Shown here: positions 21,472-33,564 of the stretch, one piece after another
Position numbering within the stretch: the stretch's first letter is position 1
Layout: each line of letters begins with the position of its first letter
From: Cryptomeria japonica
Taxonomy: Eukaryota > Streptophyta > Pinopsida > Cupressales > Cupressaceae
Direction: 5' to 3'
Assembly: GCF_030272615.1 (NCBI RefSeq)
Contig: NC_081410.1
Span: 114,391,933 to 114,455,932, forward strand
Length of the DNA stretch: 64,000 nt
The notes under the pieces: generated by a model
The model's database searches: none
Told to the model about the DNA's origin: nothing
Seen by the model: only the letters and a program-made list of their open reading frames with translations
Made by a program: the position numbers and the translations under genes

Positions 21472-23186
21472 AAGTGAAGCCCATTTACTTGAGGGATCCT
21501 TATAGAGCTACCATACTAACTTCACCCCCAAAGCTCTATTCTAAAAAACTAAATCTCTGATACCCGATCCCCCTAAATCCTTAGGAAGACAAACCTTATC
21601 CCAGGCCAAGAGAGGGATCTTCTCCTTGCCTCCAATATTGTCATCCCAAAGGAAGGATCTTAAAGACAACTTAAGCTCATGAACAACCATGGGAGGAGTT
21701 TTCAAAATAGACATAAAATAAATAGGAATAGCATTAAGAACTGACTTGATCAGAAGAATCTTACTAGCTAAAGTAAATCATTTATGGTTCCAAGAAGAAA
21801 TTCTGGAAGACACCGCATGAACCACCTTGTCCCAAAATATTGTCTTATCCAAACCAACAAAAAAGGGAATGCCTGGATACTTACAAGGAAAAGATCCCAC
21901 CTCAAAACCCCAAAATTGAGTCAACCTATTATGAACTAAAGGGGGAACATTCAGAAAAAAAATCTTAGATTTGGAGCTATTAACTTTCTGACCAGAAAAA
22001 GAAGAGTAATCTACAATAATTTTCTTGATGACTTTTGCCTTTACCAATGAAGCAAATCCAAACAAAAAAGTATCATCTGCAAAAAGACAATGGGATTGGG
22101 ATATCGGATACCATCAATCTTCATTCCTTTCTAAATGCCTGATGATCTAGTAGCATGAGTAGCCCTACTAAAAGCCTCAACTAAAAGAATAAACAGAAAA
22201 GGGGACAAAGGATCAGCTTGCCTAACACCTCGAGAGGAAGCAAAAAAACCAGAAGGGAAACCATTAAGTAATACTGAAAATCGAGCAAAAGAGATGTAGG
22301 AAAAAACTCATTTAATCGAACTATGAGTAAAACCAAAATGATTTAGAACATAAAATAATGAGGGCCAGTCCACCTGATCATAAGCTTTGATTATTGCAAG
22401 TTTAAGAATCATAGTCGAAGTCTTATGTAAAGAGATGGAATGCAAAACCTCATGTGCAACAATAGCACCCTCTGAAGTTTCTCTCCTAGGTACAAAACCA
22501 CCCCGACCAACAGAAATAATCTTAGGAATGAGTTTAGCCAGCCTAACTGAAATTGCCTTAGTGATGATTTTTTACAAGGTGTTACATAAAGCAATTGGAT
22601 GGAAATCAGAAAAAGAATTAGGATTCTCCACCTTAGGGATAATAGCAATAAGAGTTGTATTAAGCTCTTTAAGTATGGTTCTATTACGCCTAGACTCCTC
22701 AAGAGCTAATAGGACATCATTCCCCACAAAATCCCAACATTTTTGAAAAAACAAAGCAGTGAACCCATCAGGCCCCGAAGCCTTCTCCGGGGACATGGAA
22801 AAGACCACCTCTCTTAACTCAAGACTGGTAAAAGGAGCCATAAGCATCTTATTATCTTCCTCCTTAACAAGAGGAGGAATTGAATTAACAAAATTACTAT
22901 CTGAATCCACTGTATCAACAGAAAGCAAGGACTTAAAAAATCTAATAGCCTCATAGGCAATTTCACCCTCATCAGACAGACAATTCCCATTAGAATCATG
23001 AATGCAAGATATCCTATTACGCAACCTCCTTAATTTGGTTGAGGAGTGAAAAAACTTAGTATTCCTATCACCTTCTGACAACCACAAATCCCTAGACTTC
23101 TGTCTCCAATAAGATTCCTCACAAGCCAAAACCTCATCAAGCTGAGCTTTCAAAAATTTAAGCCTATTAAAGGACAAAGAATCCAT
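21472..23186 (-). pseudogene. LINE reverse transcriptase domain
   Basis: From right to left: pre-RT spacer (SYWRQKSRDLWLSEGDRNTKFF), KASGPDGFTALFF, IAIIPKVENP, HPIALCNTL, a [13 protein letters not shown] match near 22230, FADDTFLFG near 22080 and GKEKIPLLAWDKVC near 21620. The catalytic FADD is intact. At least five stops break the frame. This is the RT of a plant L1 element; no endonuclease is present. Confidence 0.9.
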
Positions 23187-23190
23187 ACCA

Positions 23191-23322
23191 ACTATAACTA
23201 TAGTTATATAAATTTTTTAACTAAATTAGGACTATGTCTTTAGAAACATGTACATTATAGTATTAGTACTATTCTATTGAAGTGAGCGTTATAATTTTAA
23301 TATTACATAAATATAATTAAAA
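23191..23322. repeat. AT-rich direct repeat, copy 1
   Basis: Contains ACTATAACTATAGTTATATA and GTTATAATTTTAATATTACA. It matches 23951-24082 at roughly 85% by eye. Confidence 0.7.
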
Positions 23323-23326
23323 CAAT

Positions 23327-23361
23327 TTGTATAAAACAATTTTGACATCATTCTATTTGTT
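23327..23361. repeat. 35-bp direct repeat, right copy
   Basis: Matches 18254-18288 at 34 of 35 positions. It lies 140 bp beyond the recognisable LINE, so the LINE may reach further right than its coding part. Confidence 0.65.
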
Positions 23362-23950
23362 AATACATTTAGAAAATCATATAATCTTAAACTAATAATT
23401 AATAAAATTAAAATTTAAGATTGTAACACTACAATGGCACCCACCCAACTTTTTTATCCATGTAATTTTAATAATAAAGAGCGGATACTTTAAAAATAAG
23501 CTATAGACTAAAATCTAAATTAAAAATCAACTTTTTATTATTATTAATATTTATGAACGGATAATTTAAAATTAAGTTTAAAACTATAATCTAAATTAAA
23601 AAGAACTTTTCTATTTTTATTATTTATTAAATACAAAAATCTATTTATTAAATTTACATTTGAAAGAAACAAATTTAAATTAAAAAATGACTTTCTATTA
23701 TTATTATATATTAAATGTGAAAAAATTATATTTTAAATGTAGATTTTTAAAAAACATCTAATTTAAAAAATTATATTTTTAAATGTAATTTAAACGAAAC
23801 TTCTAATTTAAGAAATTATGTTTTTAAATATAGATTTAAAAGAAACTTCTATTTTCTTTTTACATGCAAATATGAATCTATGCTAAAGGTAAAGATTTTT
23901 TAAATTTGATATCTCTTATTTATAAAATATAGGTATGCTAGTTTTATTAT

Positions 23951-24082
23951 TATAACTATAATTATATAAAATTTATAATTAAATTAGGTCTATGTTCTTA
24001 GAAACATTTATATTATAATTATTAATACTATTCTATTTAAGTGAGAGTTATAATTTTAATATTACATAAATATAATTAAAAT
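23951..24082. repeat. AT-rich direct repeat, copy 2
   Basis: Second copy of 23191-23322, about 760 bp downstream in the same orientation. Confidence 0.7.
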
Positions 24083-27000
24083 AATATAATTTAAAAATAA
24101 CAATAATTCGAAATTACAATATTTAAGAACTAAGCAAATGTTTGTATTCTAATACTATGAAGGCAAGTACTCGCCACTACATGACACTTGTTATATTTCT
24201 ATTAAATTATTGACCAAAGGCTACATCATCATCATTATTATTATATTATCATATCATTATATTCTATTTTATATTCGTTCTTATCCTTATCATTGAAAAA
24301 AGGGTGGATTTTATGTAGGGACACTTTCAATTCCTCATAATTAATAATAATATTTCCAATATAATATTATACTACAATTTTATAGATTATTTGATATCAA
24401 TCAATGGTGGAGATCCGATGAGAAGATTCTATGAGATGAATTGATTGTGATAATTATGAAGTTAACAGATTCCCCGATGGAGATAGACAAAATTGATTAA
24501 TCAATTGCACTTAAAGTGAGTGGAATTTGAAAGGTGGAAGTGAAGATAAAATAATATAAAATTAAAAAATCATAAATTGATTTCTTTTAATGCATTTAAG
24601 TGTAAAAAACTTGTCAAATTAAATGGTTCTAATTTTTATTAACAGACATTTTTCCCTCCATATGTGAGTATAATATCCCTTCGACATAATAATAATATGT
24701 TATTATTAATTTTTTTTTATAATGAAATAGCTGCTAAGGGGTAGCACCCATTGTATTAATTATAAAAGATTTTAAATTCATTGCCACTTTTAGACAATGT
24801 TCTTCATCCATGCTTCTATTCTAGGCTACTAGATACTTTCACCAGGTTCCAAAAGGTGAACCCAACCTTCCATACATATCTACATATAGCTAGACTCATA
24901 CTTCTAATGCTCATCTCCTCTAAGAAAAATGGGAGACCATGACCATATCATGTCTATGTCACCATAGAGGAAAATGGTGACAAAAGATGTCGTTTTGCAG
25001 AAATACATATAAAAAATAGAGAAAAACCTAACATAATGACCTAAGAGCATTCATAACTAGTCCTCACCTAACATTCTCAATTTTTGAAATGCCAAGGCCT
25101 TAGCCAACATCAAACATTTAGAGCCACAGGCATCATGAGTGAAGCTCATTGCAACTTCATCAATATCTTGTGCATCATTTTCTAGCCATTCTTTGCCCTA
25201 CACCACAAGCACTAGGTTCAAGTCCTCAATCCCATCTCTCTTCTCCACTCTCATCCCCATCCCCCTCCAATAGGCCTTCCATTTCCATGTATTATTTCAC
25301 CCATCCCTCAATTAGGGCTACCATGATCCCGACCAAACTTCGCAGGAATATGAGGCTCTAGTCGACGTCGTTACATATTCCTTGCAATGTATCTGGCTCC
25401 AAGGTTCAAACCACTAGGTATTTCTTCACACCCCCATCTTTGCCTCGATAAATATAATAATTTTAAGGTAGAGGGAGAAACAAGTTTTAATCTACATTGT
25501 CTAAGGCAACATCAATTTCCCCCAAGACGACATGCTTAAAGAGAATTTGGCACATCTTTACTCTAGCCTTCGACAGACCCATATATAACATCATGGCAAG
25601 AAACATTGTTGTGATATCAATATTAACTTTGAGCCTTTGATAAGCCCTAATAAATTCTTGTCCCATGACTGCCTTAACAACATGCAACACCAGTGGGTGC
25701 CTCATAGTTAAGATAGCCAACATTCTTTTGTCTGATACTTCACCCAAGAATGACATTTGTCATTTGGTGGATTCAAGGACGAAGGGCAAGTCCATATTTA
25801 GCAGTTTTGTCAGCACCTAAGGTGTAGTGCCCCTCCTAAACTTTCATTTTGATATACACCTAGACCTATTTAGACATACAGATGATGCTTAGATGGTTAC
25901 TTACAACTCTATTGCCATCTTAGATGCTATTGATGATGCTAGTTACTCTATGCGGACTTATGTTATTTGATATGACTCATGATGTCTGATGATTTATATG
26001 ATTTCTAAATTCTTATGTGTTCATTATTCATATATGGAATATATGACTTATGATGTATGATGGTACTAACCCTATTTCATGAATATGAACCAATGTGATG
26101 TTTTGACATTATATTGTGTGACTGTCTTCGTGAGTAGAGGCGATGTCATATCACTTACTGCAAGCATGATATGTCATCGTGATTCTCTATCACATGTCTG
26201 TTTATTATTATGTATATATTATATATGTTGTGTTTAGGGTTTGATGCAGGTTTGCAAGTACTAGGCATCAACTCCACTTAGCTTCATAAGTTTGAACGTG
26301 TCTTTATCCCAATGGTAAGTTGTCAAAGATGACATAGTTTCCCTCGCATACTCTAAGGCTAAGTTGAGGTTAGAGTGTAGTGTTGTGTTGTGTTCGTTTC
26401 CTTGACGTAAGATGATTATTTATTTGGTGTAGTGTGGTTATTGTTTAATTATTTGATTATAGATATTTATTTGATTATTTTTGGATGATGGTTATTGTGA
26501 GATTGTATTTAACCAATTGTGATTAATTTAGTTGGTTTATTGATTTATTAATTGACTTAATCATTATACATTTCCGAATTATTAATCATCTATTTATTTA
26601 TTGATGATTTATTTATTTAATTAATTATTGTTGAGATTGAATTATGTTGGTATGATGTTTAATGGTTTATTTATTATCTATTTAATGATTTATCTATTAT
26701 TTGATTTATAATTTATTTATTGTTGAATGATTTATTTAATTATTGTTGTTTTGCTTTATTTAATTGATAATTATTATTGGTTTTTGATTTATTGGCTTTA
26801 TTAAATTATTTATTATTGTTAATGATTTGATTCTATATTTTTATTTGAGGATCCTATTTTTAAGGCCTTATCATTTAATTTCTTTAATTGATTTTATTGG
26901 TTGATGGATTATTATTTAATGTGTTTATATAAATATTATATTATCGGTGATTGCATATGTAATATAGTTTACCTACCCTTGCGTCTGATTGGTCGATTTT

Positions 27001-27577
27001 TATTTGGCAGGTAAATTATATTGGGTAAATAATATATTTATTGAAACTATGCGAGATAGGTAAATTATATGGTTTTGGGAATTTTTTTATTAGTCGACCT
27101 TACACTATAGTTTTATGTTTGATTTTATTTATTGGAATTTGTGCAAAATTTTCTCGAGTGAAGCATTCGACAGTTTTCTGGGATTGGATTCAGATTGAGA
27201 TTTCGATTTGAGGATTAGATTGGAGCTTTGGATTGTTGAGGAATTTTCTACTTCAGATTTTCAACCAATTATGGATTGGGTCAGTTTGAATTTCTCCTTC
27301 AAATTTTTGGTTTTCGAAAAGATTGTATTCTCTGCGACTATGAAATTGTGGATTGATATTGCTTGAAATGTTTTGGGGAAATTTGGAATCAAGATTTGCA
27401 TAATTTAAATTTCTTATTGTAAAGGAAAGTGATTGGGGGGAAATTGCAATTCAATGTTTTTATTTTCTAAATTTTGTTGTCAGAACTCTTGTCGTTGTGA
27501 ATGATTGTGTTTTCAACCTTGAGTTTTAAAAAGGATAATGACTTTATTTAGAGTTGATTACTCCTTTGAATTGTATT

Positions 27578-28336
27578 TGTAGACACCTAAAATTATCCTA
27601 TCTAATTAAATAAATATTTTATTTATTTAATATTTTTAGCCTAATTCTTCTATTAATTAAATAAATCATTATTTATTTAATTCATTCATTTATCCTCTTC
27701 TAGCCTTATTTCTTATTTAAATAAATACTTTAATTTATTTAAATTATCCTTTTCCTAAATTAAATAAATATCTTATTTATTTAATTGATCCCACTTCTTC
27801 TATTAATTATTTAATTAATTAATTAATTCATTAACCTTTTCTACCCATGACACATGTCATTCATCTCTTAATTCCTACACTATCTACCCTCTCATTATTT
27901 TCTTATTCCCTCTACCTACCCTCTAATCATAGCCGACCATTTATCTTTTACACCTCTTAATCTTATCCCTCCATTTCATATAGTGTCTTCCTTCACTATC
28001 AACCCTGATCAGTTGACTTCTCGACTACATTACACTTTAGAACTTGCATATGCGATCAAGCCTACTTGCAACCACATTTCCGTTCTTTGTTGAGCTCTTG
28101 TGCACACATTAAATCTGAGAGCAAATATATCAAGCAAGATCAATGGAGATAAGAAGAATGGAGATTCAAACCCTATTGGACATGTGATGGTATAATCTTT
28201 GTGATTTCATTTGATTTGCATTGTCTTAGGTAATCTTCATATGTTATGGTGGATCTTTGTTGTTGTTAGGCTAGGGTTTTGTGGTTGAATTCATTTAGTC
28301 TTTCAATATTGTTGTTATCCATTTTCACCATAAACA
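27578..28336 (+). repeat. E2 5' LTR
   Basis: 759 bp, TGTAGACACC to CCATAAACA, homologous to the E1 LTRs. Against E1 it lacks about 17 bp near 27991-27992 that contain the TATATAAGGAG box, so this LTR probably lost its core promoter. Confidence 0.9.
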
Positions 28337-28359
28337 TTTTGGCACGCCCAGTGGGACTC
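28337..28359 (+). other. E2 primer-binding site
   Basis: TTTTGGCACGCCCAGTGGGA directly follows the LTR. It starts with the expected TGG after a short spacer. tRNA not identified. Confidence 0.75.
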
Positions 28360-30379
28360 TTGTCCCTTTTGCATTTAACATCTTTTGTTGCAAATTTTGT
28401 GTTTTTGAAGTTACAGATCTAACATTTCTGACAACATTTCGACAATTTCCGCATTTGCGTATTTTGAGATCGCGTTTTCGATTTCCTGTCGCATCTGGGA
28501 ACCTCTGAAGCACGTCTGTGTTTCCGACAGTATTTTCATTTTTCAGATTGCAGGTTTTCATTGTAGACGCGTCTGTGGGCAATTTAATCGTGTCTGCGAT
28601 ATTTAGTTGCGTCTATGATCATTTTAATTGCGTTTGTGTTTTGTAAATTTTACTGTTTTGCATTTTGTGCAGAAATGCATCTGTGCGGTGTTTAAACGTG
28701 TCTGTGTTGCAAAATCACGTCTATGTAGGGCAAAAGTGCGTCCGTGTTTCAGCTTTTGCATTTCGGTCTTTTATCCAGTTTTAGGGTTTTATTTCGTTAT
28801 TCAGACTTCAGATCTAGTTTATTTTGAGCTAACATCTTCTGATCTAGCTAACAAAATTGGTGGAGTTTGTCTTGAAAGCAAAATAGTTTTGTTGAAGGTC
28901 TCTATTTCACAAAGTCTTTTGGATGTAAAATTTACCTAACTTGTATGCTTGTAGGAAGGGGTGATCATTTGAAACAATCCAAACTACTAATTTAGATCTT
29001 TGTTGCAGGACCTTGGCAAGGGTTTTTGATTTTTATTGTGTGCCTTGTTTTCATAGACTAGCAAACACTTCAATTGGTGCACGAAAATTGAACCAGTGTC
29101 TTTTGTGTCTTGAGCAATAGGCTCTTTTTATTTAATCTTTAGAGGGCATGTCTCCACATGTGGTCATTAGGACTACTAGTGAGGAGAGAACGACCCAAGT
29201 GGTAGAGAGGAAAACCCACCTTTTCTGAACCATTATAAACAACTATATCCATGGTGAAAACTATGGATAATGTGTGCTGATTAGTTCATATCGACACTAT
29301 GTCTCCCCATAAACCTGTTTGATCAGTTGTAGGGCATAACCCCTACCGGCTAGGAGCCTTTTGTATTTACAGAGCTGATAGGGCCGCATGTATGGTCACA
29401 CAAGCAGATGCCCTTACTAGCACCTTTTTGTTTTAGAAGCCAAAATTCTTCTAGTTGTTGGGGCAGGAGGTCGGACCTCTGGAGCGACCCACACACATAC
29501 GGTTCTTAGTAGAGATACAAAGTTCACCATGGGGACTTTTCATGGGGACTGACGCTTGGCTGCCCCAAAAAGTGAGTGTCGAGGGTGGAGCCAGTGGGGT
29601 CAAGCATCTAAGTATCCACTCTGAATAGCGTAGCCTCATGTGGGATCAACAACTATTGTCCTGGCTAGCCATAAGAATTGTGCTTGTCTTATTTTAAACA
29701 ATCAAACATCAAAACATTGTGTCTTTTGTGTCTTCAAGTGTTTGCAAAACATTTATACATCAAACATCACACTTTTCTTTGAGTCATTTTGAGTCTAAAC
29801 ACTTGCAAACATTGAGTCTTCATCAACATTGTGTCATCTCGTCACAGAAAAATAGTCACAAATTCAAATTTGGTCACAACAAACAACTTCACAAATTGAA
29901 AAAATTTACAGTCCAACAAACAAGAGCAATCAGTTTCAGAATTCTTGAACTTCCTAAGTTATTTCTCTAGATTTTCATATAGCATTTAGCCTATTTTTGG
30001 GTCTCACAAAGTCCATCATTGCTTTACATCTTGCATTACATTAACATTTGTCTAAACTGGAGTTGAAAGATCACTTGCTTGTCCTCATCATACTTTTTCA
30101 ACACACTACATACAACAACTTTTTTCTAAGTGGTCCCTCATCAAGGTCTATCACCTTTGGGTCTCATTTGGTCTTACTTAGAGTCAAAGTCAACTTACCT
30201 CATCAAGAGAAACTATTATCTCTTTGGAAGTCACACCTACTCTACTACATACATACTTGGTCTTACACTTTGGACATTGCAAGTAAACCTTAGATTCATT
30301 TACATTCCATCCAACTCTTGGTCTTCCATACTCTTTCCATTTTCATCTAGTCTCACACATCTTGGTCAAGACCTAGTTC
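28360..30379 (+). other. E2 leader
   Basis: Homologous to the E1 leader. It carries the motif array at 28490-28746 and the conserved block at about 29310-29645. It lacks the second array present in E1. Confidence 0.75.
28490..28746 (+). repeat. Family 1 motif array in the E2 leader
   Basis: Ten copies of YRYGTCTRTG (for example CACGTCTGTG, CGCGTCTGTG, TGCGTCTATG), all in gag sense, about 130 bp after the primer-binding site. Confidence 0.86.
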
Positions 30380-31483
30380 ATGGTTGAAACTCATTCCCAA
30401 AAATCTAGGAGAGAAGCTAAAGAGGCTCAAGAGTCCGCAAACATGAGTACCTATGAGTATGACAATGATGTCTTTTTCAATTCTGATCATACTACATTAC
30501 CTGATATGGATGCCTATAGAAACATTCCAAATATTGAGAACATGGACATTACAAACAACAATGATACACACAATGACAATATGGACAAATTTTATGTACA
30601 TTCAATAGAAGTGGAACACTCCATTATGGATCCCCGTTTCAATCGATTGGTTGAAGAAATAATGAGGAGAGATGGACAATATTTCTTACAAGTGATGGCA
30701 CAAAGTGGAGCCAAGATCCCTCATGATTTTGACATGTCTCAAATAATGGAAAATCAACCTTTGCAACAACCTCACCTCAACATGGATCAAAGGAGGCCTA
30801 ATAGTGGAGGAAATGGAGGACCACATATTATTCTTGAATCACCATCATCTTTGTTTCAAAAACCTGAGGTCCTACATACACAAGGTCAAGCATATGATGC
30901 TCACCTTTGCAGACCATTATGGAGGTCTTATGCAGAAAAATATACTCAATCACATGCCAATGCTAAGGACCAGCCACCAAAGCAATTGGATATCCAAAGG
31001 CATGATCAAAATTTGGACACAAGGAAACCCCGCATCAAATTTGGGGGCAACACATTAGAACAAACTCATGACATGCCTATAGAGTATGGTATGCATGGAC
31101 AAAGCAGATATTTCGTTCCTCATCATGACTCTATACCAAGTGTTCCATATACGCAACATCACTATAGACCTCCTCCATATGAACATGTGTATGATCAATA
31201 CCATCCATATATGCAACATGCTCCTCCTCCACCCTGTGGTTCAGGCATGGGGTATGGTCCAAGAAGTCAGTCTCCACCTAAGAATAATTTGAAACAACAA
31301 ATCAAGGACTTACAAAAGAAAATGGAGGACATATATACACTGAAGCCAACTTACACAATGAGAGACATATGTCCCTATCCATTTGACAAAAGCATTCTAA
31401 TGCCTCCATTTCCTACACATTTCATGACACCTAAGTTTGATAAGTACAGAGGAAAAGGGGATCCTAAGGCACACATAAGATAA
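30380..31483 (+). CDS. gag: E2 gag, N-terminal and start of capsid
   Basis: A 367-residue open stretch from ATG. It shares its start (MVETHSQKSRREAKEAQES) and order with E1 gag: acidic Asn-rich part, FNRLVEE, Pro/Tyr/His-rich linker (RPPPYEHVYDQYHPYMQHAP), then DICPYPFDKSILMPPFP and KFDKYRGKGDPKAHIR. It ends at a TAA where E1 has Gln (RQFFIAC). It is cleaner than E1 gag, which helps define the frame. Confidence 0.9.
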   Translation: MVETHSQKSRREAKEAQESANMSTYEYDNDVFFNSDHTTLPDMDAYRNIPNIENMDITNNNDTHNDNMDKFYVHSIEVEHSIMDPRFNRLVEEIMRRDGQYFLQVMAQSGAKIPHDFDMSQIMENQPLQQPHLNMDQRRPNSGGNGGPHIILESPSSLFQKPEVLHTQGQAYDAHLCRPLWRSYAEKYTQSHANAKDQPPKQLDIQRHDQNLDTRKPRIKFGGNTLEQTHDMPIEYGMHGQSRYFVPHHDSIPSVPYTQHHYRPPPYEHVYDQYHPYMQHAPPPPCGSGMGYGPRSQSPPKNNLKQQIKDLQKKMEDIYTLKPTYTMRDICPYPFDKSILMPPFPTHFMTPKFDKYRGKGDPKAHIR

Positions 31484-32078
31484 TTTTTCATAGCCTGCAT
31501 TGAGGTAGCAGCAGAAGAGAAATATCTGATGAGATTATTCCCATGGAGCTTAGGTGATCAAGCTATGGAATGGTTCTCTCAACTCCCTTCTGGAATTAAG
31601 TCATGGGGTGACTTAGCATAGGCATTTATCCAACATTTCTCATACAATATAGAGATAGATATATCAATCACTACTTTGTGCAACACTAAGCAAAAGGATG
31701 GAGAATCTTTTTCATCATTTTTACAAAGATGGAGGAATCTAGCTAGTAGATGCTCTTGTGAAATTCCAAAAAAACAAATGGTAGAGATGTTCACCCAAAA
31801 TGTTAACAAAGACATTGGTTATGACCTAAGAAAAGCTTGTTTGTCTACTTTTAAGGACATCATTGAGAAAGACTTAGCAACAGAGAAGGTCCTAATTGAA
31901 CAAGTAGTAATTAAGATATTCAAAGAAAACAAAGAGGACTTTAAAGGAAAAGATAAACCAAGATTTTGGAATAAAAACAAGAACACAGTCAACGATGGTG
32001 TTATTGATGCCAATATAGTATGACCCAAAAAAAATTTTCAGGATCAAGCTCTACAAACAATCAAGTGAATATTCAAAC
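31484..32078 (+). pseudogene. gag: E2 gag, capsid continuation
   Basis: Continues with EWFSQLPSGIKSWGDL, a TAG near 31618 where E1 has Glu, then the open piece 31676-32023 (FSSFLQRWRNLAS, MFTQNVNKDIGYDLRKA). A TGA at 32024 lies at the same codon as a TGA in E1 (NTV or NIV, stop, PK). The sequence breaks off at 32078 at the insertion of element M. Confidence 0.85.
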
Positions 32079-33466
32079 TGATGCTCTGGAAAATGGACAA
32101 GGTTAGCAAATGACAAACAACACAAGACACAAGAAATCGTTAGTGTTAGTTAACCAAAAGCTAATCTAAACAGGCATATCAAAAGAGATGCCAAAAACAT
32201 GAGAGAATATTTAACTACAAAAGTAAATATGATAAGGCATCTCCAAATGCATCCTAACATGCTCTTGGCTCCTTCTCCTTTGTTCCTCTCCTCTCCAAGT
32301 TCCAAAATAGTGTAGCTTTCAGCAGCTTTTTGCACTATGGATGCTTATGGAGGATTGAGATTTGAGTATTTTGCTCCAAATGTAAAATGAAAAGCTAAAA
32401 TACTAGATGCTATTAAAAATGATTGATTTTAACCAAAATAACAAGATATTAGTTTGCTATGCTAAATGTTCTCTAAAATGCCTATAGGTTAAATGCATAC
32501 AAGTTTTCAAGATTTGGATTATGAAGAAATGAGCTCTATTTATAGGAAAAATGGAGCAATGGATGGTTGAGATTGAACAATCTCAACAAGGGTCAGGATT
32601 GAATGATTTCAAATCCATGTGAGGGCTTTCAACCCAATCCCAGGATGACAAGTGTCAATATGAGATAGATTGAGAGGAGAGGGAATAAGCATTAAATGCT
32701 TGACATGACCTTGAGAGTTAAGGTCAAAGTTAGTTGAATGAATAAACTCTTTATTCAAAGAATAAAGCTTTTATCCAATAGATAAACTCTTGTACAAAAG
32801 GCAAGAGGGATAAACATGGTTAAAGCAATAAATGTTTGAGGAGACAAGTTGAAATAACTATAAATGGTTATGTAAGAGCCATTAATGGTCATGTAAGAGC
32901 CATTAGCGGTTTTTGGAAGACTTTGGAGGTCAAATTGTTGAACACGCAAAGCATTAAATGCTTTTCAAAGACTTTTTGAAGTCTTTGAGAAGTGACTCCA
33001 TTTTGCTTAGGAATGTGACAATAATTAGGGGATGGATTAAGCTAATTAAGAAGGGGTTTAGAAGAATCTACAAGGGGATTAGATTTGCAAGTGGATTTGG
33101 TGGGTGAGGGAAAATAGGATTTTATTAAAAATAAAAATTCATTTTATTTCAATAAATGTGTGCAAGTTGCATTTGTAGGAAAATGCAAGTGGAGGGTATA
33201 ATGATTTAAATAAATGTTTAATTTAATTTATTTAAAAGAGGAATAGGGGGATTTAATTAAATAAATAGATTTTATTTATTTAATTGATTTGTGAATTTGG
33301 TTTAATGAATTAATTAAAATAAATTGAATGATTTACTTAATTAATAGGAGAATGTTTGAAGATGAAGTAATTAAATATTAATTAATTAACTCATGGCTAG
33401 TGGATTTTTAATCAAATAAATAGCAAATATTTATTTAATTAAGCTAGAAAGATTTGTGTGACTACA
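32079..33466 (-). repeat. M 3' LTR
   Basis: 1388 bp, TGTAGTCACA-type start and GAGCATCA end in element sense. TATAAATAG is at 32536-32544 (minus). Homologous to the LTRs at 33565-35277 and 59313-60717. Left flank CAAAC (32074-32078); no partner duplication remains. Confidence 0.88.
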
Positions 33467-33483
33467 TTTGCCCCTCTTTGAGA
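33467..33483 (-). other. M polypurine tract
   Basis: TCTCAAAGAGGGGCAAA in element sense, next to the 3' LTR. Identical to that of E3. Confidence 0.87.
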
Positions 33484-33559
33484 CGGTGCGGTTTATTGCG
33501 TCGTTTCAAAAAAAGAAAAACTGGTGTGAAGAAATGCCCCATAAAATATTAATTTAATG

Positions 33560-33564
33560 GGTGG
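33560..33564. repeat. Near-exact target duplication of the solo LTR, left (GGTGG)
   Basis: GGTGG here and AGTGG at 35278-35282 flank the solo LTR (4 of 5 match). E3 has the uninterrupted target (GGGTGGTATGCC in the same sense). Confidence 0.75.

Larger units (their letters stand above)
18289..23186 (-). mobile_element. 5'-truncated L1-type LINE
   Basis: A minus-strand non-LTR element with RT, a zinc-binding region, RNase H and about 1.6 kb of 3' sequence. The endonuclease is missing: the frame begins at 23186 in the spacer before RT, as expected for 5' truncation during target-primed reverse transcription. The 3' end is placed at the T-run near 18289-18300 with moderate confidence. Confidence 0.78.
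23323..27577. other. AT-rich intergenic DNA without a recognised gene
   Basis: 23480-23880 holds diverged repeats of a CTAAATTAAAAA-type unit. 24720-25860 is less AT-rich but has only short open frames (25149-25361, 25487-25756) without a known domain. Two GGTTCAA words (25213, 25403) resemble a pol III B box, but I found no A box. 26400-26960 is a low-complexity TTATTTATTGATT tract. 27000-27577 shows nothing recognisable. Confidence 0.55.
27578..32078 (+). mobile_element. E2: 5' part of a family 1 Ty3/gypsy element
   Basis: Plus-strand relative of E1: 5' LTR, primer-binding site, leader with motif array, and gag up to ATTCAAAC at 32078. There E1 continues into the gag C-terminus, but E2 is cut by the 3' LTR of element M. 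The remaining gag, pol and 3' LTR are not found in the window. Confidence 0.92.

Noticed and set aside
25205-25425. Possible tRNA-derived SINE (GGTTCAA words near 25213 and 25403)
   Set aside because: No A box at the right distance, no cloverleaf and no poly(A)-flanked unit.
25487-25756. 89-codon minus-strand frame as a gene
   Set aside because: No recognised domain, isolated in AT-rich DNA, no support from a second copy.
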